Shown here: positions 11,466 to 23,212 of the stretch, in pieces
Layout of the letters: each line of letters opens with the position of its first letter
Position numbering within the stretch: position 1 is the stretch's first letter
Source: Isoperla grammatica
Taxonomy: Eukaryota > Arthropoda > Insecta > Plecoptera > Perlodidae
Length of the DNA stretch: 64,000 nucleotides
NCBI GenBank assembly: GCA_945910005.1
Contig: OX246740.1
Span: 6,112,704-6,176,703, forward strand
Direction of reading: 5' to 3'
Notes under the pieces: generated by a model
What the model was told of the DNA's origin: nothing
The model's input: the letters and a program-made list of their open reading frames with translations, nothing else
The model's database searches: none
Position numbers and translations under genes: made by a program

Positions 11466-12781
11466 AGCCCTCTAGGAGTCGAGTATGACAGTGACAACGG
11501 CGTGACGACGAAGGGGGCGTGGCCAAGACACGGCGACCGTCGTCACCTCACGCGGCCACCACGACTCTGCTATATACGAGCGCGAGCACAGGCAGCAGGA
11601 AGTGCACTCAGTCGATTCAGTTCCGGTTCGTTGAGCCGTAATGAGCAACTCACCGTGTCTACGTCATCGTCGTGCACCTGTCTGTCCCGTGGTGGGGTGT
11701 TAGAACAGGTTGGACACTTGAAACCTTGCTCTCGCGGGGGTGGGGTTTCTTACTGTGACGTCATCGTCATGCTGGGTGCCTTACGCCTTGCTGCCGACAT
11801 GGGGACAGAGCGTCATGGTCATGCTAGGGGGTCTACACTTGTGAGTTGTGACCTACGGTGATTGGTGAACAGACAGAAATCTCGCCACTGTACACGGAAG
11901 TGGGCGTTGACTTCCATAGCTGTCCGGCATTGGGGCAGAATGTGGTTTGGAGACCAAGTCTCTTTTTCTATTCAGTGTTGATAATGTGTAGGTAGTGTTA
12001 TTGTTATTACTTGTTCAGCCATCGGCGAGACTTGAAAGTGGGTGGGTGGGTGGGTGGGGGCAATCTGCAACATCACAGCCTTCTGCAATGACTCACGCCG
12101 GTTGGCCGTACGTCCGAGCCGTATGGATTCGGCGAGACGGACTTGGGTTCAATCAAACCCGCTAGGAGTCAGTCTCGCCAGCACCCATGGTGTAAGGAGA
12201 GAGCGGCAGATCGGTGTGCATCAAGTTGTTGTCCGAATTATTACTTGAGCGGCTGGTGTCTGCAACTAACCAAACAACCACATATCATTATGTGATTAAT
12301 AAACTCTCCATCTTTCACTAATTCCAAGTTTGAATTCCTGCAAACGAGCGCATGCAGTGATAGTGAGCGGCGAATGTTGTCCGACCTCTTCTCTGCGAGC
12401 GAGTGTTGTTATAATGGGAGGGTATCTAGACCATGACCGCACCGAGCGCGGCCGTGTTTACACCCTTGACGAGCGCGTTTATCTTTCGAGGAATCGATTG
12501 CTGCGATTTGTATCGTTGGTTTGTGCATGGTCTGTCTTGAGGACTGACATCGCTCCTCGCGCACATAATAATAATTTTTCGTAGGAATACTTGTTATAGG
12601 GTGCACACCAGCTTAACCTGATGTGATCCCCCCCCCCCCCCCTTCAGGGGACTAACTAGATATGTTAGGGTAGTTGGGAAAGAATGTCCTAGGGCAGGGC
12701 TGTTAGTAGGACTCAACCCTAGCATTCGCCTTGACGACTTGGGGAAAACCTCAGAAGAAACATTCAGTCCGGATTGCTGGT

Positions 12782-12848
12782 GGCCGAAATCGATCCGGTG
12801 ACCTCTCGAATTGGTGTCTCGCGCCTTACCGCTTAGCTACGCAACATG
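12782..12848 (-). mobile_element. tRNA-like SINE head
   Basis: The minus strand reads TAGCTAAGCGG, a perfect match to the polymerase III A-box consensus, followed about 35 bp later by a B-box-like GGATCGATTTC. This resembles the 5' half of a tRNA (Ser/Ile-like) but lacks acceptor-stem pairing, so it is best read as a tRNA-derived SINE head or tRNA pseudogene. Confidence 0.45.
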
Positions 12849-12979
12849 GGCCTATGTGTGGGTTCCTTGGAGGCGGATACCTCGCGATGTATGCTTTGCT
12901 AGGCCACACCATGCGTGCACGCACAACCTACTCGCACATCGGCGAGCGTAGGATCGCTTCATCAGTTGTTAATGGGCCG

Positions 12980-13273
12980 TTTACATAAATGACTAGTGAT
13001 TATTGACTAACCTCCGTGTCTAAGCCACAGGCTTCTTTCATTGGCTATGAATGAGAAAACTGCGCTCTGATTGGCTGTGACTAAGATTTGTCTTGACTTG
13101 ACTCAGGAATTGAAATATGTTCATTCAATTGAAATATCTTCAATTCCTTAGTCAAGTTAAGGCAAATCTTAGTCACAGCCAATCAGAGCGCAGTTTTCTC
13201 ATTCATAGCCAATGAAAGAAGCCTGTGGCTTAGACACGGGGGTTAGTAAATAATCACTAGTCATTTATGTAAA
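12980..13273. mobile_element. MITE with ~120-bp inverted repeats carrying NF-Y motifs
   Basis: The left end TTTACATAAATGACTAGTGA (12980) is mirrored at the right end (to 13273). The arms stay nearly identical through ACAGCCAATCAGAGCGC-type sequence, each holding consensus CCAAT (NF-Y) sites, and meet at a short AT-rich loop around 13115-13140. No coding capacity and no clear target-site duplication were seen. Confidence 0.8.
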
Positions 13274-14995
13274 TCCCGCTTAATTCTTTACAAAGTTCGT
13301 CGTAAAAATGTCTTCCCTCTGGTGGTACTTTTCTCAACAGTTTCACTTCAATCATTCGCGTATACTGGTCGAATTTGAGGGGATTTGCCATCCCCTTTCT
13401 CTCCCCCCCCCCCCCCCCCGTAACTTCTTTCAATGTTACCTATCGTTCTCCTACTCGCCCCTTTCATTTATTCCAACACTTCCTGACTTCATATGACCTA
13501 GTTGTCGAGTACGTCGTTAAACTCAAAATAATAAAAAAAATCCAGTTGTTATATATTTTGTCATACCCTCCCCCTCCACAAAAATAATACTGAACTGAAA
13601 CGAAGCAAAATCAATTTCCCCATTAAATCACTAGATGTTTGGAGTGTAGGAACATGGACGAGCGTATATGGCTGACTCGCAACAAGTGAAAACAACTTAC
13701 TTGATGAGATAATATGTGCGACCTTGGCATACATCATTACCTGGTCGTCCCAGTGCGGCTGTTTTTATGCTCAGGTTTCGGTTCGTGTTACTCGGAAGAC
13801 TCGTCGCCGTAATTTGAGTGGAACTCCGTGAAACCAATCACCTTGAATAACGATTCAAATTCCATCCATACACAAAATTGTTTCTCGACTAGACTATATA
13901 TAATTTTTGATAGCTCCCAGACATTGGATCGAATCCCTGTAATTTGACCCAAAAAGTATCTATACCAGATATGTGGCGAGATTGAAGACAGGTTGATACG
14001 ATTTTCCCACAGAAAATGCTTATCGCCGCGTAACGTGTCGTCTTACTGAAGAGTGTAAGAAGATATATTGGATGGGAAGATTTCGCTTGCACACACGCTG
14101 CAATACATGCGTCGAGTGCATCTTGCTGAGTCCTTCGATTTTTTATGTTGCTTTGTATACAATGAAGCTTGATGAAAGGAAGAGTATAACATAACACCAT
14201 GTTTTACTGTCCCCATCTACTTACCCATCAGTTTAGTTACTGAGTGGGTAGACTCTTAATGTGAATGTATTTATTTATTTTTTATTTACACTTGCAGACA
14301 TATGCAAGTCAATGGTAATAAAGATATCTCATTTATTTATCTTATTTATTTAACACCTTTTCGGTTTAGTTAGTGTCTATATAGGACAGCCTTTAGAGCG
14401 TATACCTCGCAAGAATTCGCAATTTTCACGGAAGCTACCGACGGAAACGGTGGTGTTGATAGCATGGTTTTGTTGCACTCGAATATTATTGTTTTTCTCC
14501 GTTCAGTATACGGCCATCCATGTGTTTCCGACTTCTCCGTAAAATAACGCGTTGTTATGTGGGCTACGCCGTCTGCGGTAGAGGTGTCTGCGGATAAGGA
14601 GAACTAAAGACAAGATATAAGATTATGTCAGTACTATTTGCTGTAAGGTTGCGCTGCGCTTATTTTACTGCTAGATACTAGTTATAAATAATGTGTCTGG
14701 AACTCTTTATAGTGCAGGACTAGAAATGTGCTATTTTGTAGGCAACCTGTTGTCGAAACGTTTCTGTCGTGGAAAGAGAAGGAGGCAATTATTGGCCATC
14801 ATACTTACACTCGCTGCAGCGTAGATGCCTGCTATAGATTGACATGGCCCAGCAGCCCAACATCTCTCCGACTCCTTCCGCAAATTGTGTTCTCATGACG
14901 TAAAGTGCGGAAACGTTTAAATGTTGTTTGGCGGGAGAAGAAAAATGGGAGATGAAAAATGGAAAATGCAGGTTTCAACAACAGTAGCACACTCA
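13274..14995. other. Non-coding stretch, nothing recognised
   Basis: It has a C run at 13403-13419 and otherwise AT-leaning unique sequence. The 103-codon minus frame at 13889-14200 shows no domain or splice context. Confidence 0.5.
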
Positions 14996-15142
14996 GGTTG
15001 GAATTCATAGTCGGCCCCTACACCTAGGGGCGCCCATTGTTACCAAGGTAACAATTGTTTGCATGTTATTTCCCATCAGGGAAACAAAGCCATAGCAACA
15101 ATGGGCGCCCCTAGGTGTAGGGGCCGACTATGAATTCCAACC
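14996..15142. mobile_element. 147-bp MITE with 46-bp perfect terminal inverted repeats
   Basis: The ends are exact reverse complements for about 46 bp (left GGTTGGAATTCATAGTCGGC…, right …GCCGACTATGAATTCCAACC). The element is flanked by a TCA direct repeat (14993-14995 and 15143-15145), a possible 3-bp target duplication. Just inside the left arm, 15039-15052 is a perfect RFX/X-box palindrome, GTTACCAAGGTAAC. It has no coding capacity. The perfect arms suggest recent insertion or gene conversion. Confidence 0.85.
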
Positions 15143-15145
15143 TCA

Positions 15146-17867
15146 ATCATTGGTGGAGGGAGCCATATGAATGTATATGAACTAGGGGAACGATATCGAA
15201 TCACATTTTAAGGTTAGGTTCTAGGGAGCTTCAATTTGAGTCAGCTTCGCCAGATGTCGCCACGGTTCGAACCGAACTTTCCTTCCTGTTCTCATTTCAT
15301 TTCATCCGAATACCGAACTAAAGTTTCCCAAAACGAGTTCAATACAGGACTCAGGACAAGCAACATCTCCCCAATAACCTATGACCTCTTTTCATCTTTT
15401 CAAGCGATTGATTTGTGCAAATTATTGTTCAAATATCTGTATTGAGGCTTGGCACCATTGAATGTCTAGGAATCAAAGCGGCTTATTTCGTTTAATATAT
15501 CATCGAGCTCACCCAATTCGGTGTGGCTGGTTGGGAGTGAAATTAATTCTGGTAGCCATGGGGCGGGCCTCGTCTTAAAAGTGCGTTATTACCCCACTGA
15601 ACTATTAAAACAGTGGCATTCACATACATGCACGGAACCCCGCCCGTCTCCTTATGGGTAATACGTCCCACTAATGGTATGCCCGAATCTTCTGCGACTC
15701 CAAATACCCATTTGCCGGAGGGAGCCGCTCTCGTACTTACGTGGCCGACTATGCTTCCCATTACCGGTGATGGTCTGCGCTGATAAATTACAGAATGAAA
15801 CCAAATTACGCTGGTATACGTCCCGGTTTATATAAAGCTTATTTCTCTTTAATGGGCCATCAACAATGATGTTTCGCGTGGTTCTTCCCGCCCACTTTAG
15901 CTTCGTCCTCCCTATGTAGGAAGAGACTATGGTTGGAGAAGTCGGTTGCCGCGTGGAAATTATACCTTTGAGGTGATTCGTTCTTCTCGTTCGTGTTGTA
16001 TCGCGCTCTTTAGACGCAAACTACCATATTGTCTATTGGCGAATATTTCCTACCGACACAATTAATGTTTAAAAACCATAATTAGAAATGAGCCAGCAAT
16101 CGTTTAGAGATCATCGTCGTGAATTATTGTTTGTGGACCGAACGTCGATGCGAGTGTGATGTAAACTAGCCCCCAAGCAACCTTGCCGATACTTCCGTCA
16201 CAGTTCACTCGTTCATCATGGCACGCGCATTCATACGACGCACTTTTTCTCCCATGACTACATCGCTCACCGTATCGAAGTGCCCCCTCCCCCCCCATTC
16301 TGTGTTCTCTTACAATGGACTAATACTCATGATCCACGTCATCCATACGACCTCTTGTTTGTGACACGCAACGCCATACTTGACATCAATTACTTCTATG
16401 CAGCAATGGACACAAAATACACCTCAACGCTCATCCACTTTTGAAATAAAATCTTGTCCACCTGTTTCCATGTGGTTGTGTTCCCGTATAGCTGCTGCAG
16501 CACCCTCCATCACGGTCCCCGTGCAACCGCCCACTCTTCGAGCCGTGTGCATGTGTGACTATGTGACTGTGTGACTGTGACTGTGACTGTGTGTAGGGCC
16601 AGCAGCATCTTATCCCTGGGCGCCCCAGTCTTAGTGCGTGTGCGTATGTGCGTATGTGACTGTGTGACTGTGTGACTGTGTGACTGTGTGTAGGCCCAGC
16701 AACATCTTATCCCTGGGAGTCCCAGTCTAAGGCGATTGATGCTGATGAAGACGATGCGAATAGGATGTGCGTCTTACGTATGTGGTGGGTGTTTGTGTGA
16801 CGTATCTCGTAATTGCGGCAACAATTGGACTCCAACAAGCAAGCGGAGACCCGGAGAAGATGCTGGTCGGTCGATCGGGGTATGCCTGCCTATGTTGGAT
16901 GAATTTTGTCGTAAACAACAAAACACGGACGCTGTGGGACATGGTCGTAAATTTTTACCCACGGGGAAAAAGTTTTGGTCGTAAAGCAAAGTTTGGTCCT
17001 AACACCAACACCACTCTCTTTTATTTTAGGAATTACCTCGTGAAAATATGCACGCAAAATTCGATAACGCAAGTAATGTAAAGTTGTTGCCTGTTTCTGG
17101 AGATTTATGGCTACTTTTAACTCTGTGACTCATCTCCCTCCTAATCGTTGGTTCAGTACCTAGTTGTTGATCTTTTGGGCTCTACCCGCGTCGGTGCCCG
17201 TTAGGTATCCTCTCGATTAGCTTTGCTGCCAGCAATATATATTGAGGAGGGGATGAGTGGTCGGATAGAGGATATTTGAAATGTATTACTATTAGGCTAT
17301 AATGGCAGTACCTCAATTCTGGCAAAAATTTTGCTTCCTAAATATAATCATGTTTTTGCAGTTTTCTTGTGTATTTCAATTTTCAATGTATTTTAATTCA
17401 GTAATAACAGGATTGTAGTTAATTTAACCACATGGTCTTATCCCTAAATGATCATAGTACTAATTTTAAATTACAATTGGCAGTCAAGACTTACAAATCT
17501 AAAACTGCTTGTATAATCAGAGTATCTTATTGACGGATAGTAAAATATCAGGAAATGAGCCCTGGACACAGTCTGTATTGGACTTGTTGCCGTCAGCTAG
17601 TGTAAATGCGAGTCCTGAGCCGTGTAGAACGTTACGTATGGTCTTCAAATCCCGCTGTATGTCGTGGATCTGTGTAACCGTCTCACGAACGTTGTCCACT
17701 CGTCTTCGTCTCCAATAGCGCGACTCCAATAGTATAGATAGATATAAACCAACTGCGCTATTGATCGGGTGCGGGGCCGAACTAAAACTACAGCAATATG
17801 TATATAGTAGCCCCAACATAACTCGTCTCATGATGACGTAGTAGCGTAGCACAATGGTACCAACCTA
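15146..17867. other. Non-coding stretch with a short direct duplication
   Basis: No gene is recognised. A minus-strand frame at 15543-15761 (72 codons, starting MGSIVGHVST, with an internal GTAAGTACG donor after seven codons) has protein-like composition, but no family is recognised and no other exon is seen. A GTGACTGT-rich segment with the tail GCATCTTATCCCTGGG is duplicated about 95 bp apart (about 16556-16620 and 16655-16720). Confidence 0.45.
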
Positions 17868-18110
17868 ATTTTCTACCTTTCTAGTTCCTACCATCTGATT
17901 GAAACAGCTGCATTAGAGATAATTTACGATCTCGGTTGGTTACCTGGAACAGTGGGCGTGTGCACTCTACTAGACGCAAGGTTACACCACAGGTTACACC
18001 ACAGGTTACACTTATGAATGTGTGAGAGAACGTCAGGAATCTGTAGATTTCCGTTGAATCAGCGTGTATGAAATGGACAGTAGTTTCTAACTCCAAAACA
18101 AATTCCTTGA
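17868..18110 (+). repeat. Dispersed repeat family, copy 1 of 4
   Basis: It shares ordered blocks with 21300-21640, 37255-37515 and 58705-58925: a TTGAAAC-GG block, ATTAGRGATAATTTACGAYC, then GGAATCTGTTGA-TTTCGT and a GTGCATGAAA-GGCAGT block. All four are in the same orientation. No terminal repeats or coding capacity were found. This copy also has a short tandem CACAGGTTACAC run (about 17985-18010). Confidence 0.55.
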
Positions 18111-18398
18111 GGATAGAATAAATGTAATACATTCTTGTTGAGATGTCTGTCGGTGAATATTGCGCGTGGTTAGGCCTAAATGTGATAATCCCATCCCATG
18201 CAATAAACAATATTCGTGTTGTGGGGTTAATTATTCCCATTGCTAAAGTGTATCATCGTGCGATCTGTTTAATTACGCGCAACAGTGTATGCCTATGCAC
18301 TCCCGATGGGAAAGCCGAGTTGTGTTTGACGGGCCTAGAAACAACCCCACCATTAATCACAAACATAATGTATACACGGGTTATGGTTGAGCCGTCCC

Positions 18399-18450
<52 letters not shown>
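18399..18450. repeat. (CAGA)n microsatellite
   Basis: Thirteen uninterrupted CAGA units. Open frames across it on both strands are translations of the repeat. Confidence 0.95.
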
Positions 18451-19585
18451 GTCTAGATATATAGTCAATATGATGTCACACGGAATAATCGACGTCGGGG
18501 TAAGAGAATTAATTCGCGCGCGATCTCCCGTTCGATTTCTATTTCCATAATCGCACGGACGTACGGGGCAATAGGTGACAGTTCCTGTGGTTCCCGTGGG
18601 CTCCTGTCTTCTCTCTCGCCGACGGGAGCGAGCGCGCGTCTACTCGCTATAGAGAAATATGGAAATCCATGCAGATGCAGATGGGACGGAATTTATAATT
18701 TTTTTTTTTTTATAAAGTTTTTCCCGACCCGCAATCTCGTTTCGTTGAGACTTCATCCATATCCTAATCCCGTGTCACCCTTAATTGTATTTCTTTTACA
18801 ACTAAGATAACGTGGTCAGACTCTTCAGATCATTCTTGGTGCTGTGATGGCACCTTTTTCCGTTGTTTGGCTCGATATTTCTTCCAACATTCACAACGCA
18901 TAGTATGCTTAGCATTAGTATGTATTTATTCGATAATGTAACTGTAAGCCACAATTTGTAAGCGAGGTATTGATGGTTTAATGGTAACTAATTACTATAC
19001 TCTCACCATACCTAATGGACTCCTAATGGATGTGTGTAACACAATGTTCGGTGTGCGTGCTCGGATGAACCTGCACAGTTTCAATCTAGTGCATCGACTT
19101 GCATGGAAGGGTTTCTCTTGAACAGATAGTGTTATTGTACTATTTCTTATCAACTAAACTTTCACTAGACCTACTTTGAAGAACTAGGCCTACCTACCTA
19201 CCTGTAGAATAGATATCTGTTGAAAGCATTTTAGGATATTGCGACGTGTTCAAATTGGACGTGGAGTGAGTTTTAAAAATGCCATTGCTCCTCTTGTTTT
19301 AGTCCCCCCCCCCCCAAGTATTTATTGACGTATTTAATAGAGATCTGAATGAGACTTGCCAAATGTCAACTTGATATTTGCGGCTCGAAAGAGTTTCTTT
19401 TGTTGATCTTATGAATTTAAAATGTTATTGAAATTGGAAATGAAACTCGTTTTCCAATAACTCCGATAAAATGAGTTTTTGAAAAAATAAAAGTGATCAC
19501 TGATCACACCTGGCAGGTACTTCCGAATCCGATCCCTTGGATTTGTTATATTCTTAAAAAGCTGATAAACTCGTTCTTCAGCAAG
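18451..19585. other. Non-coding stretch, nothing recognised
   Basis: AT-rich sequence with a T run near 18700, a short CCTA microsatellite near 19193 and a C run near 19305. No gene or element was identified. Confidence 0.5.
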
Positions 19586-19699
19586 CTTGTGCATGCTGAC
19601 CTCATAGATGAGTGAGATATTGGCCAAACAAATGTTGGTATTAGAAAAAGCCACCCGCTGATGGGGACCGACTTACTCAATGACGTCAGCATGCACAAG
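19586..19699. mobile_element. Short MITE, TGCTGACSTCAT family (copy 1)
   Basis: The left end CTTGTGCATGCTGAC continues into CTCATAGATGAGTGAG. The right end is its reverse complement, ending GTCAGCATGCACAAG at 19699. It is related to the element at 50325-50424 by the same arm sequence and an internal TTGGCCAA-type block. Confidence 0.65.
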
Positions 19700-21299
19700 G
19701 CTTAGTGGAGCAACTTTATAGGTGACAAGTCCACTTGTCTTCCTGTGTAAAGTATGATGTAAAACCCCACCTCTATCGCTTCTTCATGGCTGCACAGTAT
19801 ACATACGAAGTACTCGTTTCGTTTGATATACAGGGGAGCCCTTTGGCGTTCGTTCATTAATCCCAGCAGCCTTTGCGCGCGGAGGCGTCTCGGACGATGC
19901 TCCGTCACTTTGATCCAGGATGACAACATCAACTCAGCTATCAAGTGCCGCACGCAACGTCCCTCCGCTTCGTTGCTTGTAGAGCTCTTACCTTCACTCA
20001 TTCCTTATTTATTTAGAGGTATTTTTGTTGTTTTTCCATTCGCTAATTTGAGATTACGGAAGAATGTTCAACAGTCGTATTGCTTGAAAACGTGCGTCAA
20101 AGTCAACATTTGGGAAAGGCATTTTTTGACAATGTTTTGTATGATGAGTCGAGAGTCAAGACTATATACACTTATATATTTATATTGTCCATTCAAACGT
20201 TCATTATATTGACGCAAATCTGTTGTTGTATCTCAATGAACGCCCAATCAACCGTATGATGATCAAACAACCATTTTATCGAGGTGTCTTTGTTAAAGTT
20301 GTGTTTGAGCTCTTCAAAGTCCAACTCGGAATAGGTACATGTATTTGTATAGACATATTTATATGCATCAATATATTCATAGTATGTGTTGGTCTTAGTT
20401 ATATTTTACTTGTCGATACATAATCGTACGCGAAAACTCGTTAGTCGTTTACCTAATCGTAAACACACATTCATTCACAGTCACGATTCATTCATTCGTT
20501 CCGTTTCCGTTCCGGAACACCATTCTAGACAAGAAGTGTCAAAAAATCCACCACTTTTATGGCTTTGTCATTTGCTAAACCAAGATCCTTCCAATGCAGA
20601 AGAACGAATGTCCAGTGTTTGATTCCCGGCTCAGGCTCGGGCTGTTCTTTTTCTTTCCTTTCCTTTTTTTTACTTTAGAAATTGATTTAAATTTATCAAG
20701 ATTATGATACTGGATGTCTTTCTAGCCGTCGTGGCAACAAGCCTAATTATAAAATGTTCTATTGATTGCCCACCTACTGCAAATCAGCACTTGTATTATA
20801 ACTGAGTGGGTGTTTACAATAAATATACATCTGTTTATTTATTTTGTCGTGAACTCAAAACGGGAACATTGTTACTTTTTGCAGCGCCTTACAAGGCGAT
20901 CAGTGGACTGTGCTGACGATGATCACGCTACATTAAATCGCTATCACTCCTCCGAGCACCGTCAATTAATAATTCATTAGCGTCAGTGTTGTGTGCAGTG
21001 TAATTAGGAGTTGACCCCGGCTCCCGAGCGCTCGATGCTGCAACAGCACCGCTTGGCTGCAACTGTACGTGTAGGTATAGGTCATATCGATTCATCAGCT
21101 GTTCTATTATTAGGTATGCATAATTAGTTTTTTTTTCTCTCTTTCTAACCTCGATCATAATTCGTGTATTGACTCACCGCGTGCGGGAAGGACGTTCTCT
21201 TCTACACAGGCCTCGCCCGATCGGGGGAGTCAACGTTTTAATGTTGCCCCAATGTAAATATTATCATCCTTATGAAATAGACCCTAGTCAATAGTGCGA
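19700..21299. other. Non-coding stretch, nothing firmly recognised
   Basis: No coding exon is supported. Near 20610 a B-box-like GTTTGATTCCCGG on the plus strand, followed by a T/C-rich tail, may be another SINE relic. The 129-codon plus frame at 19823-20212 has no domain. Confidence 0.45.
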
Positions 21300-21640
21300 A
21301 CTTCATGGTCTACTTGAAACGGGTGAATCAGTGATCGTTTACTCCCTTGGGTTGGAGGGTCTTGTTGAGAAAGCGGACGTCTCTTATATTTCGGTGGCAT
21401 TTTCTATATTTTAGTACTAGTAGGCCTAAGTATACTTAAAACACACTACTTAATTAAAGATAGTAATGTTCACCATGATTTGCATTGAAGCGGGTTAAAT
21501 ACGTGGAAATTACAGGCGTGAGTAATCCCCAATGAATGAGACTTGGCGCCAGGAATCTGTTGAAACAGCGTGCACGAAAGCGGCAGTTGATAGGGGTCTG
21601 AGGTCAGTATGAGACTAGTAGCGTTGGGACTAGTATAGAT
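21300..21640 (+). repeat. Dispersed repeat family, copy 2 of 4
   Basis: It begins CTACTTGAAACGGGTGAATC and, after a longer, diverged or inserted middle, carries GCCAGGAATCTGTTGA and GCACGAAAGCGGCAGT as in the other copies. It is the longest copy and is likely interrupted. Confidence 0.45.
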
Positions 21641-21748
21641 ATTGTAATCGTTTTCACGTCGTATTACGGGATTAGATGTACAAACTACTGCAAAGTGTTC
21701 ACAATTGTTATACTACGAACATTTGTGTTTCACAGCTTCAACGTACGT

Positions 21749-21905
21749 GTACACGTGTCGCGAAACAACCTTTCAGACACTTAATCGTCATAGACGAGGG
21801 ACTCGTGGCCAATCAGCGATCGGTATTTGAATTGGGGCTCGCTGCTCGACCACACGATCCACTTGACTTTTGACGGAAGCATATACACGGTTGTTTTTAG
21901 CAACA
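21749..21905. mobile_element. ~157-bp MITE, CTTGTCCCGAAAC family (copy 1, diverged)
   Basis: It carries the core CGTCATAGACGAG…CGTGGCCAATCAGCGATCGG (NF-Y-like GGCCAATCAG) and an inverted partner ending near 21875. Outer ends resemble the GTACTTGTCCCGAAAC termini of the copies at 32149 and 39485. The arms are degraded. Confidence 0.5.
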
Positions 21906-22429
21906 ACTCGACTATATCATATCGTTCTGCACAACAGCCGCCGTATGTAAACGTATGGTATGCGACATGACATACGTCGTATTGCTACTCTCGGCACTCA
22001 TTTGTCTTTTTATCCGATATGGTCACTGATCGGTGTTTCTCATCAACGTACTCTGTATTGACTCGTAAATTAAATGATGACAACTTCTACTTTAGAAGTG
22101 CAGGAATAAGACCCAAAAAACTAACGATACACATTAATAAGAAATAGTAGGCCTATAACATTACGGTTTCCATCACTCTTTAAAGGTATGGATACTTCTT
22201 GCAACAGTGGTATTGTCTTTTTAGCTTCGGACCCCACCGTACGCCACTGTTGGCACAAGTTCTACATTTCGATATGTTATTGGGGCTCGACTTTCAAACA
22301 GCAATACGTTGGCAGTTAAAGCTACAAACATAAAAAGTGGGATTCAGGGAGGGGGTTGGGGGAGGAAAATCATGACGGCCGGTACGATAGGAGGAAAGCT
22401 TTCGCAAGTCTGGGGAGTCGAGATTTTTT
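21906..22429. other. Non-coding spacer, nothing recognised
   Basis: Unique-looking AT-leaning sequence between a MITE and the piggyBac-type element. No open frame is of interest. Confidence 0.5.
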
Positions 22430-23212
22430 TTAACCCTTGACTGGTATCCTTATTTTCATATACGTAACTGATATGGTGGGGTCCACTATGACCCCAGTTT
22501 TAATTTTACTTTTAAACTGTCTAAATAACAACAAATGTGAATTATTGTGCTGAGGACTAATTAATATAGATTTTATTCATTGTATTTACAATATGGATTG
22601 ATGTTTAATCAATAATGAGCGCAAGTTACACTTTTTTTACTGAAAGTAAGTAATTTTCAAACTAAAAAAAACAGTGAATGTTTTAAAATGTATATTAAAA
22701 CATATAATTTTTATTTTCCCTCTTGCGCGTCGATTTATTGTTAATAGATATTCAAATCATTCTCTGAAATAAAAAAAACAGAAATATTATGTTTGTGTGT
22801 CAAACCAACAAGGGTGTCTGTTTTGCATGTCAAGAGTACATTTTTTTTTCTTGTTAATTCAACCAGATTGTTTACTTTTGTCCATTATAGTGAACACTGG
22901 TTTACAATACGCAAAGTTATGTTTGTTTTTAACCAGAAGAGTTGTCACGATGTCATTTTCATCCATATTGTCAAATAATTTGTAAAAGAAAAAGTCCCGT
23001 AAGAGGTATCCTGGGGTCTTTTTTTACCCCACGAATTAATTGCCGCCAAACGCTTCGGAGCAACAAAAAAACACAACCACTACCTTCAACGGCTCAGCGG
23101 GAACTGAGATTACCTAATTCGCCAGCCGCTTGCTAGAACTTCCTGGTGGTCAAATATAGAACTATATCGTGCTGGGGTCGGCACAGACCCCACCATACCA
23201 GTCAAGGGTTAA
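22430..23212. mobile_element. piggyBac-type non-autonomous element (22434-23208) with TTAA target sites
   Basis: Terminal inverted repeats CCCTTGACTGGTAT (left, from 22434) and ATACCAGTCAAGGG (right, to 23208) are each flanked by TTAA (22430-22433 and 23209-23212). The exclusive TTAA target and C-rich terminus starting CCC are piggyBac hallmarks. Subterminal GGGGTC/GACCCC motifs occur near both ends (about 22479-22495 and 23173-23191). The 775-bp interior is AT-rich and has no transposase. Confidence 0.7.

Larger units (their letters stand above)
8738..12979. other. Non-coding stretch with SINE fragments and poly-C runs
   Basis: No gene is recognised. It holds three minus-strand tRNA-derived SINE fragments, poly-C runs at 9881-9896, 10203-10216 and 12628-12642, a possible TATA/Inr core promoter at 11431-11465 and a CpG-richer segment at about 11450-11900. 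The 155-codon plus frame at 11394-11861 has no domain, starts within the TATA repeat and lacks splice support. Confidence 0.5.

Noticed and set aside
11394..11861. 155-codon ORF as a gene
   Set aside because: It begins upstream of and runs through the TATA repeat, with no family similarity and no splice donor of quality.
15543..15761. 72-codon minus ORF with an internal GTAAGTACG donor as a start exon
   Set aside because: It would give a seven-codon exon with no second exon visible. Kept only as a note because the family is unrecognised.
18143..18550. 135-codon ORF containing QTDRQTDRQTDR
   Set aside because: The core is the (CAGA)n microsatellite, read on both strands, and the remainder overlaps a dispersed repeat.
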